Shown piece by piece: positions 34,170-46,612 of a DNA stretch of 64,000 nucleotides. The translations under genes and the position numbers were made by a program. The notes beneath the pieces are model-generated. The model saw nothing but the letters and a program-made list of their open reading frames with translations, was not told the origin of the DNA and made no database searches. Source of the DNA: Rosa chinensis (taxonomy: Eukaryota; Streptophyta; Magnoliopsida; Rosales; Rosaceae); the NCBI RefSeq assembly GCF_002994745.2, contig NC_037093.1, positions 49,394,384-49,458,383 on the forward strand, in the 5' to 3' direction. Each line of letters opens with the position of its first letter. Position 1 is the first letter of the stretch.

Positions 34170-34952
34170 TTTTGGGATTAAGCTGTGAGTTGTTTGATTT
34201 ATCTGCTCGGAGAGCAGTAGTTCAAGGAGTTGAAAGCTGAGTTTAAGGGGAAGATTTGGCATCCTATACACCTGGAAAGTGTGAAGGTTAGGCTGATTGC
34301 CAAGGATATTATTGATGCGTTGAAGAGAGGGTTGAGGCATGATCAAGAGTAGACTGACATGGGGGATGCATCGGAGGAGGTCAACTGGAATTCGAAGGCC
34401 GGGGGAGTAAGACTGTGCAGTCATTGATGGAGGGTGAGAAGGGGAAAATGGAGGGGAATTGGTCAGGTGAGGATGAGATTCTTGATGATAAGTGGATTGA
34501 GCATAGTAGGAAGAACGGTAAGGATAGTGGTGTTAAGGATGCCACTTAGCATTTGGTTGATTTGGATTGGGAGATTTTGGTAGTGGATGAGCCGAATGTC
34601 AATGTGTTTTGCTTGTCGGGTGGGAAGATTGTGGTCTTCATAGGGTTGCTCAAGCATTTTAGAAGTGATATATGCCGATATAGCTATGATAATTGGTCAT
34701 GAGGTATGATGAGTTATTGTTTAGTTTTTTGGTTCTGTGTAGGTGTTAGTTATATGTTGGGGATTTGATAAAACTTGTCCTTTGTGTTGTGATTGAAAAC
34801 TAGGTTGGGCATGCCGTAGCTTGACACTATCAAGAGGGCATCACAAAGAGCCTGTGGGTTGCAATCCTGCAACTGGTTCTTTATCAACTTATTTCACCTG
34901 ATTTTGTCAACCCATTATCCAATCTTTTCTTAAGGCTTCTTTTTCCCCGAAG
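34170..34952 (+). pseudogene. captured OMA1-like mitochondrial M48 metallopeptidase fragment
   Basis: The exon ending at 34703 contains VRLIAKDIIDALKRGLRHDQ and LDWEILVVDEPNVNVFCLSG, then GKIVVFIGLLKHF. After an intron (34704-34803, GT/AG), exon 34804-34952 begins VGHAVA and continues ILQLVLYQLISPDF and LSNLFLRLLFP. The zinc-binding HEVGH is split by the intron (HE | VGH). This is the catalytic region of plant OMA1-like inner-membrane peptidases of mitochondria. Frame shifts occur before HE, and stops occur within both exons. Preserved introns mean the fragment was captured as genomic DNA. Confidence 0.82.
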
Positions 34953-35109
34953 GTATGTTACTGTTGATTATCATTTGCTTATGGATAAAGGATTATGTGC
35001 TTTATGACTCTTCTTAGTGTTGGTTCATTTTGATAGAGGAAGATGCACACTGTAAATGGTTTCATATGGCTTCTTGTTTTGTAGTAAGGTTACTTTGATG
35101 ATCAGTATA

Positions 35110-35163
35110 CTAGGACTTAACCGGAGCATGCGTGCAGTACTTGTTGACTGGCTTGCAGAGGTG
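35110..35163 (+). pseudogene. captured cyclin-box fragment
   Basis: One short exon-like frame reads GLNRSMRAVLVDWLAEV. MRAxLVDWLxEV is the start of the cyclin box of A/B-type cyclins. A stop follows within about five codons. The fragment is too short to assign a subclass. Confidence 0.55.
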
Positions 35164-35359
35164 ATTGATCTTTGTTGATAGCTTGATGAGGTACTTTGTT
35201 GATAGCGTCACATGGCATTTGACAACAAAACTACCATAATAACTGTCAAAGAATAACAGATTTCTAGTTTTATTTCTTAATTATGAATTACAGAAATTAT
35301 TTTTGCACAACATGTACTAGTTTGAGCCATGTACAGCGTGCCTTAAGTAATTTACTTTT

Positions 35360-35399
<40 letters not shown>

Positions 35400-35400
35400 C

Positions 35401-35665
35401 AGGTTCTGGCATCGCTGGACGGTGCCATAAAGATAGAATATTTAACTTCAAACTCTGAGACTACTGGTGAGCTGCTATATTCCTCAAATGAAAAAGGACG
35501 CACATGTTACTAGCAATTTTTCTTTTCCTGATAGCGTTGTTGTGCTTCCATGGATACCACTTACAACAGTTGCTGTGGCTCTTAGGCTCATGGAGTTTGA
35601 TATATGTGGCCATCGTAAACATGCTACAGAAGAAGCTGGAGACTCAGAAGAACAAGGAATCTGAG
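35401..35665 (+). pseudogene. captured exon of unrecognised origin
   Basis: Preceded by an acceptor-like ACAG after an (AT)n tract (about 35363-35397). It opens VLASLDGAIKIEYLTSNSET and, in another frame, SNFSFPDSVVVLPWIPLTTV. Two overlapping frames suggest an indel inside. No family recognised. Confidence 0.35.
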
Positions 35666-36188
35666 AATTTTATAGTAAGTAATATCATATAATTTATTTT
35701 AGAAAATTATCCGGAATGGGTATAATGAGGAGGAATGAATCACTTGGTTAGTGCATGCAGATGTTGTGTTCCCTAATCAAGTAATCAGTAATTTTCTCCA
35801 AGCCATATATTAAGCATTCAAGTTTTGTCAATAAAAGATAGATGTGTGTGTACACTTGAAGTGGAAATATTGAAATTAGGCAACTGTGATCAACTGCGAT
35901 ATATTTGATATCCATATACTTATTTGTTGGTCAGTGATCCTGATCAACTGTATTAAATAGTTTCAAGGTGCATAAGTGAAAAGAGGGGTGGAGATTTTAA
36001 TTATGGTTTTAATAGACGTCTAGAGAGAGATATATCTATTTGAGTAAAATAATAAGGGATGTTGATTGGACTTTGGGTATGGTATAAGCACAAGGCTGAG
36101 AAAGAAAAAAGAACAAAGAAAACAATTAATCACAAGGTCGTAAGAACTTACATCCTTCTTTGTTTGCAGTGTGTTAAAATTACCTATG

Positions 36189-36695
36189 TGTACCTACATG
36201 TGCTAGAACGAGCATAATTAGCTATAATGAGCCACGCTCATTGTACCGCCGGAGGTACCGAATCTCACCAAGGGGATGACCTGCGAAGTCACGGCCAGGC
36301 GGGCTACCGCTCGAGCCCCGGACCGCCCCCAGATCACCGCTGACGCGCCGCCACCCGCCGCGTCAAGATAGCATCAGAAGCCCCTGACGCTGGGAATCGA
36401 AGCACATCAGTCCCACATCGGAAACAAGAAGAAGATCAACCCCTTCCTCGCCTATAAAAGGTTCTCTCCTCTCTCCTCATTAATTACGCAATTACTACTC
36501 ATTTATTGTTATGCTGCGCATATACAGTGACTGACTTAGGCATCGGAGAAGTGAAGACCGCCCAACGCGGTCTCCCTCTGACGCCATGTCATTCGTATTG
36601 CAGTAAGAGGAATCACCTAATCCTAGGAGTAGCGATCCGCCCACCGGACCCGCGTTAAGCAAGGAATCGGCTACCGCCGGACTTGAGCATTAACA
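36189..36695 (+). repeat. 5' LTR of element B
   Basis: 507 bp, TGTACCTACATG .. GCATTAACA. TATA box at 36453-36460 (TATAAAAG). Confidence 0.95.
36453..36460 (+). promoter_or_regulatory. TATA box in 5' LTR of element B
   Basis: TATAAAAG, 243 bp before the LTR end. Conserved in the 3' LTR and in element A. Confidence 0.65.
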
Positions 36696-36714
36696 TTGGC
36701 GCCATCTGTGGGAA
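36696..36714 (+). other. primer binding site of element B
   Basis: TTGGCGCCATCTGTGGGAA directly follows the LTR; same type as element A. tRNA not identified. Confidence 0.75.
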
Positions 36715-36748
36715 CCCTTGAACAAAAGGTCATCCCGCCACAATCACC

Positions 36749-38700
36749 ATGACTAACGACAGTGGGGAAAACGCTGAAGAGCAGGCAGATCAGTCCGCCA
36801 TTCCCCAACCTACCAACCCAGCGGTAGGCGTCAACCGCGCGTTATTCACCACCCCGGTCAACCCTGGCGATGAGACAAACCTAGGTAGCAGCCGCCCGCC
36901 AGGCCAAGACCTCGCCTCCTTGTACGAGCTGGCACTGGCGGATCTTCACAAGGCAAACAGATAATGTGAACAAGAGCGCAAGGAAAAGGCTGAAGCCCAG
37001 AGGCAGGTGGCCACCCTGGTGTCCCGCTTCGACGAGCTAAAGAAAGCGCTGGAGGCAACCGCCAACCCGGCACGAAGTGAACAGTCACGAAGCACCAGGC
37101 ATAGCTGACCCGGCACAGGAGCATTGATGCCAGCACCGGTCATACACATGCAAGTCCCGCTACACCCACCAGAGCTAGCGGTAATGGGACCCCCCATGCA
37201 CCCCAGCCAATGTTGGAACAGGAGGCGGAGTCATCACTGCGCACCCACCGCTCGAGACCTAGGGCGAGAACAGAGGGAGACCTGCCCGCTCCCGGGTGAG
37301 GATCAGTTCAGCGGAGTACCCGCCTAGATCCCGCCGGCGACGCAACCGCTCAAATACTGGAGAGGATGCAGCAGTTGGAACAAAGGTTAATCCGGGCGGA
37401 ATCGGGTACCCCGGCAGCAGCTTCAAACCCGCTTTTCGCGGCCAGGCCAGGACCATTTACCGCTGCAATTTTGCTAGCCGTCAGACCGGCGTATGCAAAG
37501 ACCCCTAAAATGTCACATTACAGCGGTAAGACGGATCCCTTCGTCCATATGGACACCTTCAAGAAGGTCACCAACAACAAGGGATTCGATGACGCCACCC
37601 TATGCCACTTGTTCAGTGAAACGCTGGACAATGAGGCAATGAATTGGTTCTTCGAATGCCCGCCGGGATCCATTGACTCATTTCAGGCATTATCGCATGC
37701 TTTCCTTTCTCGGTTCATCCTACTGTCCGCCGGGCACCACAACACAAGCCAACTGTTCAACGTCAAGCAGGGTACGAAGGAGACACTGAAGGCTTTCGTC
37801 ACAAGGTGGCGAGCGGCAGCATCTCAGTGCCGTGATCTCGATAAAACAATGGCTTCGGCGGCTTTTAAGCAGGGACTTCTCAAAGGGCCATTTCTATATC
37901 ACCTCAACTACAATCATCCAAATGCGGTATACGACCACCTCATGAGTGAGGCGGTTATTCATGCCCAAGCAGAATTCATCACATATGGGGAGGCCCCACC
38001 GCCACCAGCGGCATTGGCAAAATCGACACAACCCTCCTCCAGTCAGCAAGGGACCGCTAATAAAACCTCCACACCGCCAACTGACAAGAAGAGGGAATGG
38101 GAGCAGGGTCAGTACCAAAACAAGCGGCAAAAGGATCAGCACTACAAGGGAAACTGCCCATCCCATGGGGACAACCGCAACAAACATGCGGAGTCTTCCC
38201 AGCGGTATGCGGTATTTACAGTCCTCACGGCTTTACATGAAGAAATATACAATCAGTGCAAGGATCAGATCCCACTGCCGTCCCCGGGAAAATACCCAAA
38301 AACAGGAAAGCCAAGGAACACCGGCAGGTGGTGCAAATACCACAAGGACAGCGGTCACAATACCAACAGCTGCAACGCCCTCAAAACGGCCATCGAGACC
38401 TTATACCGGGACAGCAAGCTTGAGCAGTTCAAGGTACGCCAGCCGCCATCTGTGATTGCCGATATTGAGCCCATGGGCCGCATCAACACAATCGACGGAG
38501 GTGCTCCAATCACTAGCATGTCTCACAGAGCTAGAAAGCGTTATGCTCGAGCTAATTACCCAAAGGAAGTCTGCAACATTCGCTACGAAAGATCCGCCAA
38601 ACTCCCAAGGTCTGGTTGGGAGCCCATTACCTTCTCGGAGGAGGAGGAACGCGGAGTACATCTGCCCCACGACGATCCTTTCTTGATTGACGCTATTCTG
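36749..38700 (+). pseudogene. gag of element B (near-complete, broken at the N-terminal side)
   Basis: ATG at 36749 (MTNDSGENAEEQ), 34 bp past the primer binding site as in element A. TAA at 36962-36964, TGA at 37107-37109 and a frame shift near 37200 break the N-terminal predicted coiled-coil part. From 37366 the frame is open: gag core (37500-37960; SHYSGKTDPFVHMDTFKKVT, WFFECPPGSIDSF, GHHNTSQLFNVKQG), a basic Lys/Gln-rich linker (38040-38200) and a knuckle-like C-x3-H-x4-H-x4-C (CKYHKDSGHNTNSC, about 38334-38375). It continues without a break into the protease, as in Tat elements with a fused gag-pol. Confidence 0.85.
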
Positions 38701-39525
38701 GGCAAAATGTCAGTGGGAAGAATCCTGGTTGATAGCGGCTCCGCTGTCAACGTTATATTCGGCGGTTGTTACAACAACCTTAAGAGAAACAGAAAATTGC
38801 TCCAAGACCATGAACCACTGCTCAGCTTCTCCGGCGACGTCACGCAACCGCTGGGTTCTGACTATATGCGGCTCGTTATGGGCACTAGTCCATGTATGGC
38901 TGAGATACATACGGAGTTCATAGTTGTCGATTGTTCGAGTTCATACAACGCCATTATTGGTCGGCCAGCGCTCAACAAACTCAAGTGCATCATCGCCGGG
39001 TACATGCTGCTCATGAAATTCCCCGCACCCAACCGCACAGGATGTGTTAGGGGAAGTCAGCAATTGGCACGCGAGTGTTATTCTACTACCATGGCACAAT
39101 CGGCCCGCCGCCACGAGATCCTAGCGGTAGGCAGTCAGGCACCGCCACCAAACATTTTTGAGGACCCCAGGGAGGATGAAAAGTACGTAAGGAAGGAGCA
39201 GGTCAACCCAGAAACATCACTGAGGGTTGTCAGCATCTCGGACGAGCACCTTGAGCGGACGGTCCGGATAGGGGCTCAATTGGACCCAGAGCTGGTGGCG
39301 GAGCTTACCCAGTTCCTACGTGACAACGCTACGGTCTTTGCCTGGTCATATGCAGACATGCCAGGTATCTCCCCTGAAATCATCTCACACAAGTTGAGCA
39401 TCAAACCATCCTTCTACCCTATCAAACAGAAGCGCAGAGCCTTCGACGAAGAAAAGTACCGCGCTATCAGAGAGGAGGTTGCCAAGCTCCAGGGCATTGG
39501 GTTCATCCGCCAGGTCATCTATCCC
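38701..39525 (+). pseudogene. protease and N-terminal reverse transcriptase of element B
   Basis: In frame with gag. Retropepsin active site DSG in RILVDSGSAVNVIF (about 38718-38760), ending with YNAIIGRPALNKLK. Reverse transcriptase begins near 39360 (PGISPEIISHKLSIKPSFYP). The frame stops at TAG 39526-39528 after FIRQVIYP; element A has CAG at this place, so this is a single-base nonsense change. Downstream the same frame continues. Confidence 0.9.
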
Positions 39526-39528
39526 TAG

Positions 39529-40856
39529 TGGATTTCCAATCTGGATATGGTCAAGAAGGCTAGCGGCAAGTGGAGGATGTGCGTCGACTTCAAAAACCTT
39601 AACAAGGCATGCCCGAAAGATAGCTTCCCGTTACCTCACATCGATCAACTCGTCGACGCAACCGCTGGACACGAGCTTCTCAGCATGATGGATGCTTTCT
39701 CCGGTTATAACCAGATCAAGATGCATCCCGACGACCAGGAATGCACCACCTTCACCACCGACAAAGGCCTGTATTGTTACAATGTGATGCCTTTCGGTTT
39801 GAAGAACGCAGGGGCAACTTATCAGCGGCTGATGAACGCCATGTTCGCGGAACATCTGGGCAAGATAATCGAGGTCTACGTAGACGACATGTTGGTCAAA
39901 AGTATAAAAGCTAGCGGACATGTGGCAAATCTGAAAATCATAATAACCATCCTCTTGGCCTACGGCATGCGCCTTAACCAGGAGAAATGTTTCTTTGGCG
40001 TCACCGCCAGCAAATTTCTGGGATATCTTGTTAGTGAACGGGGCATCGAGGCCAACCCTGACAAGGTACAGGCCATCCTCAACCTGAAGGACCCGGAATG
40101 GAAGGTGCACGTCCAAGGCCTCCAGGGCAAGCTAACCGCCCTGTCTCGATTCATCTCCAGACTGACCGACAGGTGTGCCCCATTTTTCAAAGTCCTCAAA
40201 ACAACCCACAAGAAGGTCATCGACTGGAACCCAGAGTGCCAGGCGGCATTCCAAGGCCTGAAGGAATACCTGGCGGCAGTACCGCTCCTTTCCATCCCTG
40301 TCCAAAGAGAAACACTGTACATTTACCTAGCGGTATCTCAGTCAGCGGTTAGCTGCGCTATCGTCCGGCGGGAGGGCCAGGACGAGCTCCCAGTTTTCTA
40401 TGCTGGAAGAGGCATGAATGGAGCGGAGGCACGGTATCCTCCATTGGAGCAGCTTGCTCTCACACTCATCGTTGCCGCCAGACGCCTTCGCCAGTACTTC
40501 CAAGCCCATACAATACATGTGCTAACCAATCAACTGCTGAGACAAGTTATGCAGAACCCTGAACATTCGGGGCTCCTCAGCAAGTGGGCCATTGAGCTCA
40601 GCGAGTTTGACATTGATTACAAACCACGAACCGCCATGAAGGGTCAAGCGGTGGCAAACTTCATTGCTGAGCTCACCGAGCGTCAGCCCGAAACCAAGAT
40701 CGATATACCGCTCGGAACAGAAATTTTTACGGCTGTGGAGCCGGCACCCCAACAATTAGACTGGAACCTACACGTCGATGGTTCCGCTTCAGCCAAGGCC
40801 AGCGGAGCCAGAATTATCTTGACAGGACCAGGGGGCTTAGCGTCGAGTATGCGTTG
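39529..40856 (+). pseudogene. reverse transcriptase and first RNase H of element B
   Basis: Blocks in order: MVKKASGKWRMCVDFKNLNK, KDSFPLPHIDQLVDATAGHE, AFSGYNQIKMHP, CYNVMPFGLKNAGATYQRLM, the catalytic YVDD at 39877-39888, then FLGYLVSERGIEANP and the connection. RNase H of the usual Ty3/gypsy type follows (40300-40680; PVFYAGRGMNGAEARYPPLE), then the start of the second RNase H (LHVDGSASAKASGARIILTG). A one-base frame change near 40835-40845 ends this frame at 40855-40857. The RT itself looks intact between the two lesions. Confidence 0.9.
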
Positions 40857-42462
40857 AAATTCAACTTCAAAGCTTCTAACAACATGACGGAATATGAGGC
40901 ACTCATTGCCGGCCTACTCCTCGCCATTGATTCAGGAGCCGACAGTGTCAACATCTTCAGCGACTCTCAGTTGGTCGTTAACCAGGTCAACGACACCTTC
41001 CAGGCCAAGGATCAGCAGTTAGCGGCATACTTAGGGTACACCAAAATGCTGCTAAAAAAATTCAAGTTCCACACCATCACACAAATACCCAGGGAAAAGA
41101 ACCCCAGGGCTGATTCACTGGCAAGACTGGCAACCGCCCAACCACACCAGAGCCCAGCAGACACAAGGGTAGAATCCCTGGACAGGCCAAGTATCACCAA
41201 AACCCTGGCGGAGATCTTTAGCATTGAGGCCAATCCTAGTTGGATGGACGAGATTATCCAATACAAGCGCAACTGGACATTGCCAGAGGACAAGATCAAA
41301 GCGCGGCAGCTCCAGCGGAGAGCAACCCGTTACAACATGCAGAGCGGCAAACTTTACCGCCAGGGATTCACACACCCCAACCTTCGTTGTCTAACCCCAG
41401 AGGAGGGAAAGGTCGTGCTGGCAACAATACATGGCGGGGAATGCGGAAATCACTCAGGCGCCAGGTCTTTGGCCAATCGCACAATGCGGCAAGGCTACTT
41501 TTGGCCTACGCTTGGTGATGACGCCCGGCGGATATCAAGATCCTGTCACAAATGCCAACAATTTGCAGACTTTCCACACGCTCCTCCGGGACCTCTGTCG
41601 GTTATCGTCAGCCCCTGGATTCACTCAACGTGGGGCCTCAACTTGATGGGAAAATTCCAAACCGCCAAAGGTCAATTCAAATACATCATTCTCGCCATTG
41701 ACTACAGCAGCAAGTGGATAGAGGCAGAGCCACTAACGGCAATAACTACCACCAAGGTAATCCACTTCCTCTGGAAGAACATCTACTGCCGCTACGGTGT
41801 CCAGCATGCAATCATCACAGATAACGGCACACAGTTCAACAATAAGGAACTCATCTCTTTCACCGCCAATCTGGGCACCAAGATGCGTTTTGCATCGGTC
41901 GCCCATCCCCAAACCAACGGCCAGGTCGAGGCGGCAAACAAGATAATCAAGAAACTATTGCAGAAGCGGCTCGATGAGGCAAAGGGTTTGTGGGCGGAGA
42001 AGCTCCCGGAGGTTCTGTGGGCCATCAGAACAACCCCAACCTCCGCTACAGGTGAAACCCCCTTTTGTATGATGTTTGGGACCGAGGCTGTCCTGCCTAT
42101 CGAGGTAATCCAACCAACCGCTAGGGTCGAGGGTTACTGCCCCGAGACCAACAGCGACGGCGTTAACCTCAACAAGGATTTACTAGAGGAAAAGCGAGAC
42201 GCAGCCCATTTGTGCAATCTCCAGAATAAGCGGCGGATATCACGTTTCTACAACGCCAGGGTTAAGGCCCGCAACCTCCAACTGGGGGACTAGGTAATGA
42301 AAGAAGTTATACCCCCGCCAACGAAACTCCGCCCAACTTGAGAAGGTCCATACAAAATTGTAGAGGTCGTTAGCCCGGGCACCTTCTACTTAATGGACAA
42401 GGATGGCATCACAACGACCCACCCTTGGAATACCGAACACCTTCGGTATTATTACAAATAGG
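40840..42462 (+). pseudogene. second RNase H and integrase of element B, catalytic Asp changed
   Basis: The frame from 40854 carries the rest of the second RNase H (NNMTEYEALIAG, IFSDSQLVVNQV, RADSLARLA) and the integrase. Integrase has an HHCC finger (HGGECGNHSG .. CHKCQQ) and the DDE core, but the first Asp is Asn: WGLNLMGKF near 41631-41657, where element A has WGLDLLGKF. The other two acids are present (ITDNGTQF, NGQVEAANK). TAG at 42291-42293 and TGA near 42338 interrupt the C-terminal tail, which ends WNTEHLRYYYK before the TAG at about 42460. As it stands the integrase should be inactive. Confidence 0.9.
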
Positions 42463-42864
42463 CATACTGCTACCCAAGAGCATCTTGACTTAGCTAAATT
42501 TTTGTTCAATATTTAGCTATAGGAAGCTACCCAACGGGTACGACCCTGCTTTTGTAAACGCTGTTCAGACAGCTATCAATGAAACGAGGAATTATTCAAA
42601 CCATTGTTACCAAGTCTAGCACTGAGGGCAACTGGCAACGCCAGTCAGCGGACTACGTCGGCTACATTGTGCACTTGGACCAATTTTAATTCCTTTAATG
42701 TTTCATTCATGACCAAAAGCAAGTATCAAGACTTCTAGCGGCACACACATTATCACAAACAAAAAGAAACACTTGGAATTTGGGTGCCAACAAATTTCAT
42801 TCATCTCAAAACAGAATTACATCATTATGCCTCAATGGCTATACAAAAAAAACTTTCCTACTAT

Positions 42865-45588
42865 TTAGGGGTTGACAGGGTTGGCGGGATCAGCAGGGTT
42901 GGTTGGGTCGACCCCGCTACCTTTAGCAGTTCCACCGGCGGCCTGCGGAGGATGGGAGCTGCTCGTCTGGTCGGACCCTCGGGCCGTGGGACTGGGAGTC
43001 TCTATCGTGCCATCCGCCCGGGTGTGGGCCACCAAGAACCCAGCGCGGGACGCCTCCGACTGCGTAGGCATCCGCTGGGAGTCACCTTCTGGAGGCTCGC
43101 CACTCTCCCCGCTACCAGAGCAGACTCCGGGACCAGGTGCGGCAGCTGGAGAGGTACTTGTTGTCGGCGACGCTTCCTTACTCGGCTGCACCACCGGCAT
43201 TGCAGCTTTCGCCCAGTCAATGGCGCCCCTCTGCCTCAACATCTCTACATTGGCCAGGGCACCGGCCTTAGCTGCCTCGTTGAGCGCCTTCTTGTGCTCC
43301 GTCGAATGCTTGAACGATTCAACAGCGGCAGCCGCAGCACGGCTTCCCTCAACCTCCAGGCGAGCGACTTCACCCTCCAGCCGCTTGATTTCAGATTGTT
43401 TAGCGGCGGACTCCCGCTGAAGGATCTCAATTTTCTTCTCCTTCGCAGTCACCCGGTCCCGCACCACAGACATGTCCTGCTCCATCTTGGCGTACCGCTC
43501 ATTCTGATCCAGGTGCCGCTCAATGGCAACGTTCAGCTTGCCCCTGGCATCCTCCGCATCGCAGTCGGCCTTTGTCAGACGCCGCTCGACGTTAGCCAAC
43601 TTCTCCTGGGTCTTCCCCAAGTCCCTCTGGAGGCCCGCCACTTCCTCCCTCAGCTCCTACTCAACCAGGGGCTGCTTGGACGCCGCCTGGAACATCTCGT
43701 GAAGCCCGACGGCGACGTGCCCAAAGGCTGTGCTGAAGGGCGACTCGCTGACGGCGGTCGACCGAACGATTCCCTCCAGGCCGCCGAACCCCAGCCGCTC
43801 GCAGAGGTGATACAGGAAGTCCCGCTCACCGTCGTTGAGGAACTCGGCGTAGGCAGCAAACGAATCCAGATCGCTCGAACCCACCTCTTTCGTCACGTCC
43901 GCGACAGCCCCGGGAGGAGCCTGCCCCGACTTCTTGGGCTGCTCTCGGGCCCCCGTTACCTCCACTTCCTCCTCTTCCCCACCAGAGACCGGCTAGCGGT
44001 GTTTTCGCTGGAGCACCCGCGTGCTCCCAACAACAGCTGGCCTTGAACCCCCCGCCAGCGGCGCCAACCCCGCTATGGTGACACCCTCGGTTGGGCGCAC
44101 CGTTTTCTGCGCCACGCCGCCCCGAAGGGCCGGCGCCCTCTCTTTCCTCGGTGCCGCTTCACTCGCCCCGCCGGTCCCTTCCTGGACGGCGGGCAGCCCA
44201 TCACCACCAAGATGGGAGTGGTGTGGCATTGGCAGCACCACAGGAACCTCTGACTGGCTCAGCGCCAGTGTCTCTGGATCCACCACCGTCTTTTGTGCCA
44301 CCATCCCGGAATCATACATGGCTTCAAGGAAGTTGTCAATTTCAGCGCGGTCCATGGCTTTTGAAAAGGCGTCGCGGCTAGCCTTGTTTCCCGACGGAGT
44401 CTCTGCAAAAGTTAGTGGCAGGCCAGTTAGCATGGGACAACCTCACCAAAGGTACGGTACAGCTAAGATTACTTACCAACGGCGCGCGTCAATTGTTGAG
44501 CTACCAGCAACTCCCACCCGCTAAGTAGACGGAAGTCCAGCAAGTTGCGGTTCCGCCAGCAACCTCTGATGCGTGCTACCCGGCACTCTTCCTCACGAGT
44601 TAAGTTGTACTGCAACCCCGCTGCACAAACAGGTCATCAGTAGAGTACACAAAAAAAAAAAAAAAACAGAAACCACGTCAGTCATGTTCAGCGGAAACAA
44701 CAAACAACCTCGGATGGGCTGAAATTCTGACTTAATTCTAAACGACGGCTCCCCCTATTTAGCCCCCGCCTGGTACTCCCATCCCGCTGTGGCAATGCAA
44801 AACGAGCCCCGCCAGTACGACATTGAGTCCCGCAGGTTTTCAATCAGCTTGGGCGCTCCTTGCCGAAGGCTGAGGTTTATTTGCCCTCTACAACCCTGGC
44901 GCTTCACGTACACCAATTCATAGAAATGCAACACCTCCGCCACGGTCGGTCCTTCGCAGCCAGACAACCGCCACAACGAGTTCAGCGACAGCAGTAACCG
45001 CCACATGTTGGGGCACACTTGCCCAAAGACGATGCCGAACTCGCACAGCAGAATCTGAAGGTTGGGCACCAGCGGGAGGGTCACTCCCTCGCGGAATATG
45101 GCCTCGTGCACCGCGGCATGGCCTACTGGCAGAATCGAAGCTTTCTCCTCTACCGACGGCGGATGCAGCTTCACCGTGCCGGGCAACCGGAACACCCGCT
45201 TCAGCCTATTGACGGCAACCGCTGTCATCCCACTTCCCGCCTCGTCAACGGGGGTGCCGTCCTCGAACACCCACGCAGACTCGGTATCCTCCCCCGTTCC
45301 ACCTCCCCCGCCAGCGGAACCGCTAGTGGCACTATTACTTTCTAGCCGTTCTTCGTGCAAGGTGTGCGCAGCAGCAGCCTCCCCCTCCGAACGCGACGCA
45401 CGACCCATATCTACGTCCCACGGAATGGTCTGTAGCGGCTCGACTTCTAGCGGTTCTGGCAGTGAGGTTCCTGCACGGGCAGACGGACGCAACGAGTCAA
45501 TAAAATTCCTATTTGCCGCGCTGAACGACACTTCAGATCCGGAATCCTCACTGCTCGAGATCTCTATGATATCGGCCATCCCAAAACC
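42865..45588 (-). pseudogene. antisense gene of Tat element B, coding exons
   Basis: Minus strand. Leader exon ends at 45873; leader intron 45589-45872 (284 bp). The ATG at 45579 opens MADIIEISSSEDSGSEVSF. Exon 1 ends at 44709; intron 44621-44708 (88 bp); exon 44477-44620; intron 44403-44476 (74 bp); last exon 44402-42865. All introns are GT..AG at the same sites as in element A. Exon 1 (globular; RVFRLPGTVKLHP, MSYWRGSFCIATAGWEYQ) is open up to TAG 44755-44757, where element A reads GAG. The last exon has TAGs near 43995 and 43659 and a long predicted coiled coil (43620-43240), ending with a Pro/Ala/Asn-rich tail. Gene function is unknown; structure argues for a spliced transcript. Confidence 0.82.
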
Positions 45589-46062
45589 CTAAAACCCAAA
45601 TCAGTTAGCTCACACAGGATCTAACCTCTCCCTATATCAGTTAGTGCCCAAGAACATCAACAATACTCAACCCAGAAAATGCCAAAACAAGAACAAACCG
45701 ACTAAAACCCAGATTCAACCATCTAGAAAAGCCCTAATTGTCAATCACAACCACCCTTCCCCAAACTCACTCACACCCTCACAAAACGTCGACAAAGAGC
45801 ATATCACAGAAAAACCCAGAAATCCAACCACGCAGACACCCAATCAAACAGGAAAAAGGCCAGATTACCAACCTTGACAGTGGAGCCTCTGACGGCAGTG
45901 TGCACACTACTCTTCGCAGCCGGAAATCGTCTGTTTGTCCACGTACAAGAACTCGCCGATATCGCCTCGCCTTTCTTCTCCGATCTCAAACACAGAACAC
46001 TTGAAGACGACGAGGGCACAGTTCGAAGTTTAGAGCAGTGCCAAATATGCGCCCTTCCCCCC

Positions 46063-46070
46063 CTTTTATG
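46063..46070 (-). promoter_or_regulatory. TATA-like box of the antisense gene in element B
   Basis: Minus strand reads CATAAAAG, 484 bp upstream of the ATG and about 190 bp upstream of the leader-intron donor. Identical in sequence and place to 14377-14384 in element A. Confidence 0.5.
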
Positions 46071-46330
46071 TCAACGTCAAACAATCCCACGTTGTCCGTT
46101 TAAAAAACGACATCGACTGCCAGCAGTACGCGTGTCCAACAGCTGCAATTACTCTCCGGATTAACCGAGGCGTCGCCTCGGTTACGTAATCCATCATTAC
46201 TCGACATTAATGGCGAGGAGACAGCTCGATGAGGGAGACACGCCTCCGCACGCTAACCCTTTAGGGGCTTGCCACGTGTCCACCACCATTAGGCGAAGCG
46301 TCCGACAGAAGCCACAACTTTTGGGTAAAA

Positions 46331-46612
46331 GGCTCCAAGTATCGAAGTCCGCTGAGCGAAACCCCGCTAGCAGAACTTCTCACTTGTCAGGCTCCAAGTA
46401 TCGAAGCCCGCTGAGCGAAACCCCGCTAGCGGAACTTCTCTCTTGTCATCCTCCAAGTATCGAAGTCCGCTGAGCGAAACCCCACTAGCAGAACTTCTCG
46501 CTTGTCACCCTCCAAGTATCGAAGTCCGCTGAGCGAAACCCCGCTAGCGGAACTTCTCGCTTGTCATCCTCCAAGTGTCGAAGTCCGCTGAGCGAATTCC
46601 CGCTAGACTTCC
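46331..46612 (-). repeat. 59-bp minisatellite upstream of the antisense gene (element B)
   Basis: Copies start at 46331, 46390, 46449, 46508 and 46567 (the last partial). On the minus strand the unit includes GAGAAGTTCCGCTAGCGGGG, homologous to the 61-bp unit of element A. Confidence 0.92.

Noticed and set aside
42784..44046. 420-codon plus-strand ORF
   Set aside because: Antisense shadow of the last exon of the antisense gene in element B; the minus frame matches element A at protein level.
46331..46612. Possible CRISPR-like direct repeats
   Set aside because: Contiguous 59-bp tandem units without unique spacers, in a plant retrotransposon.
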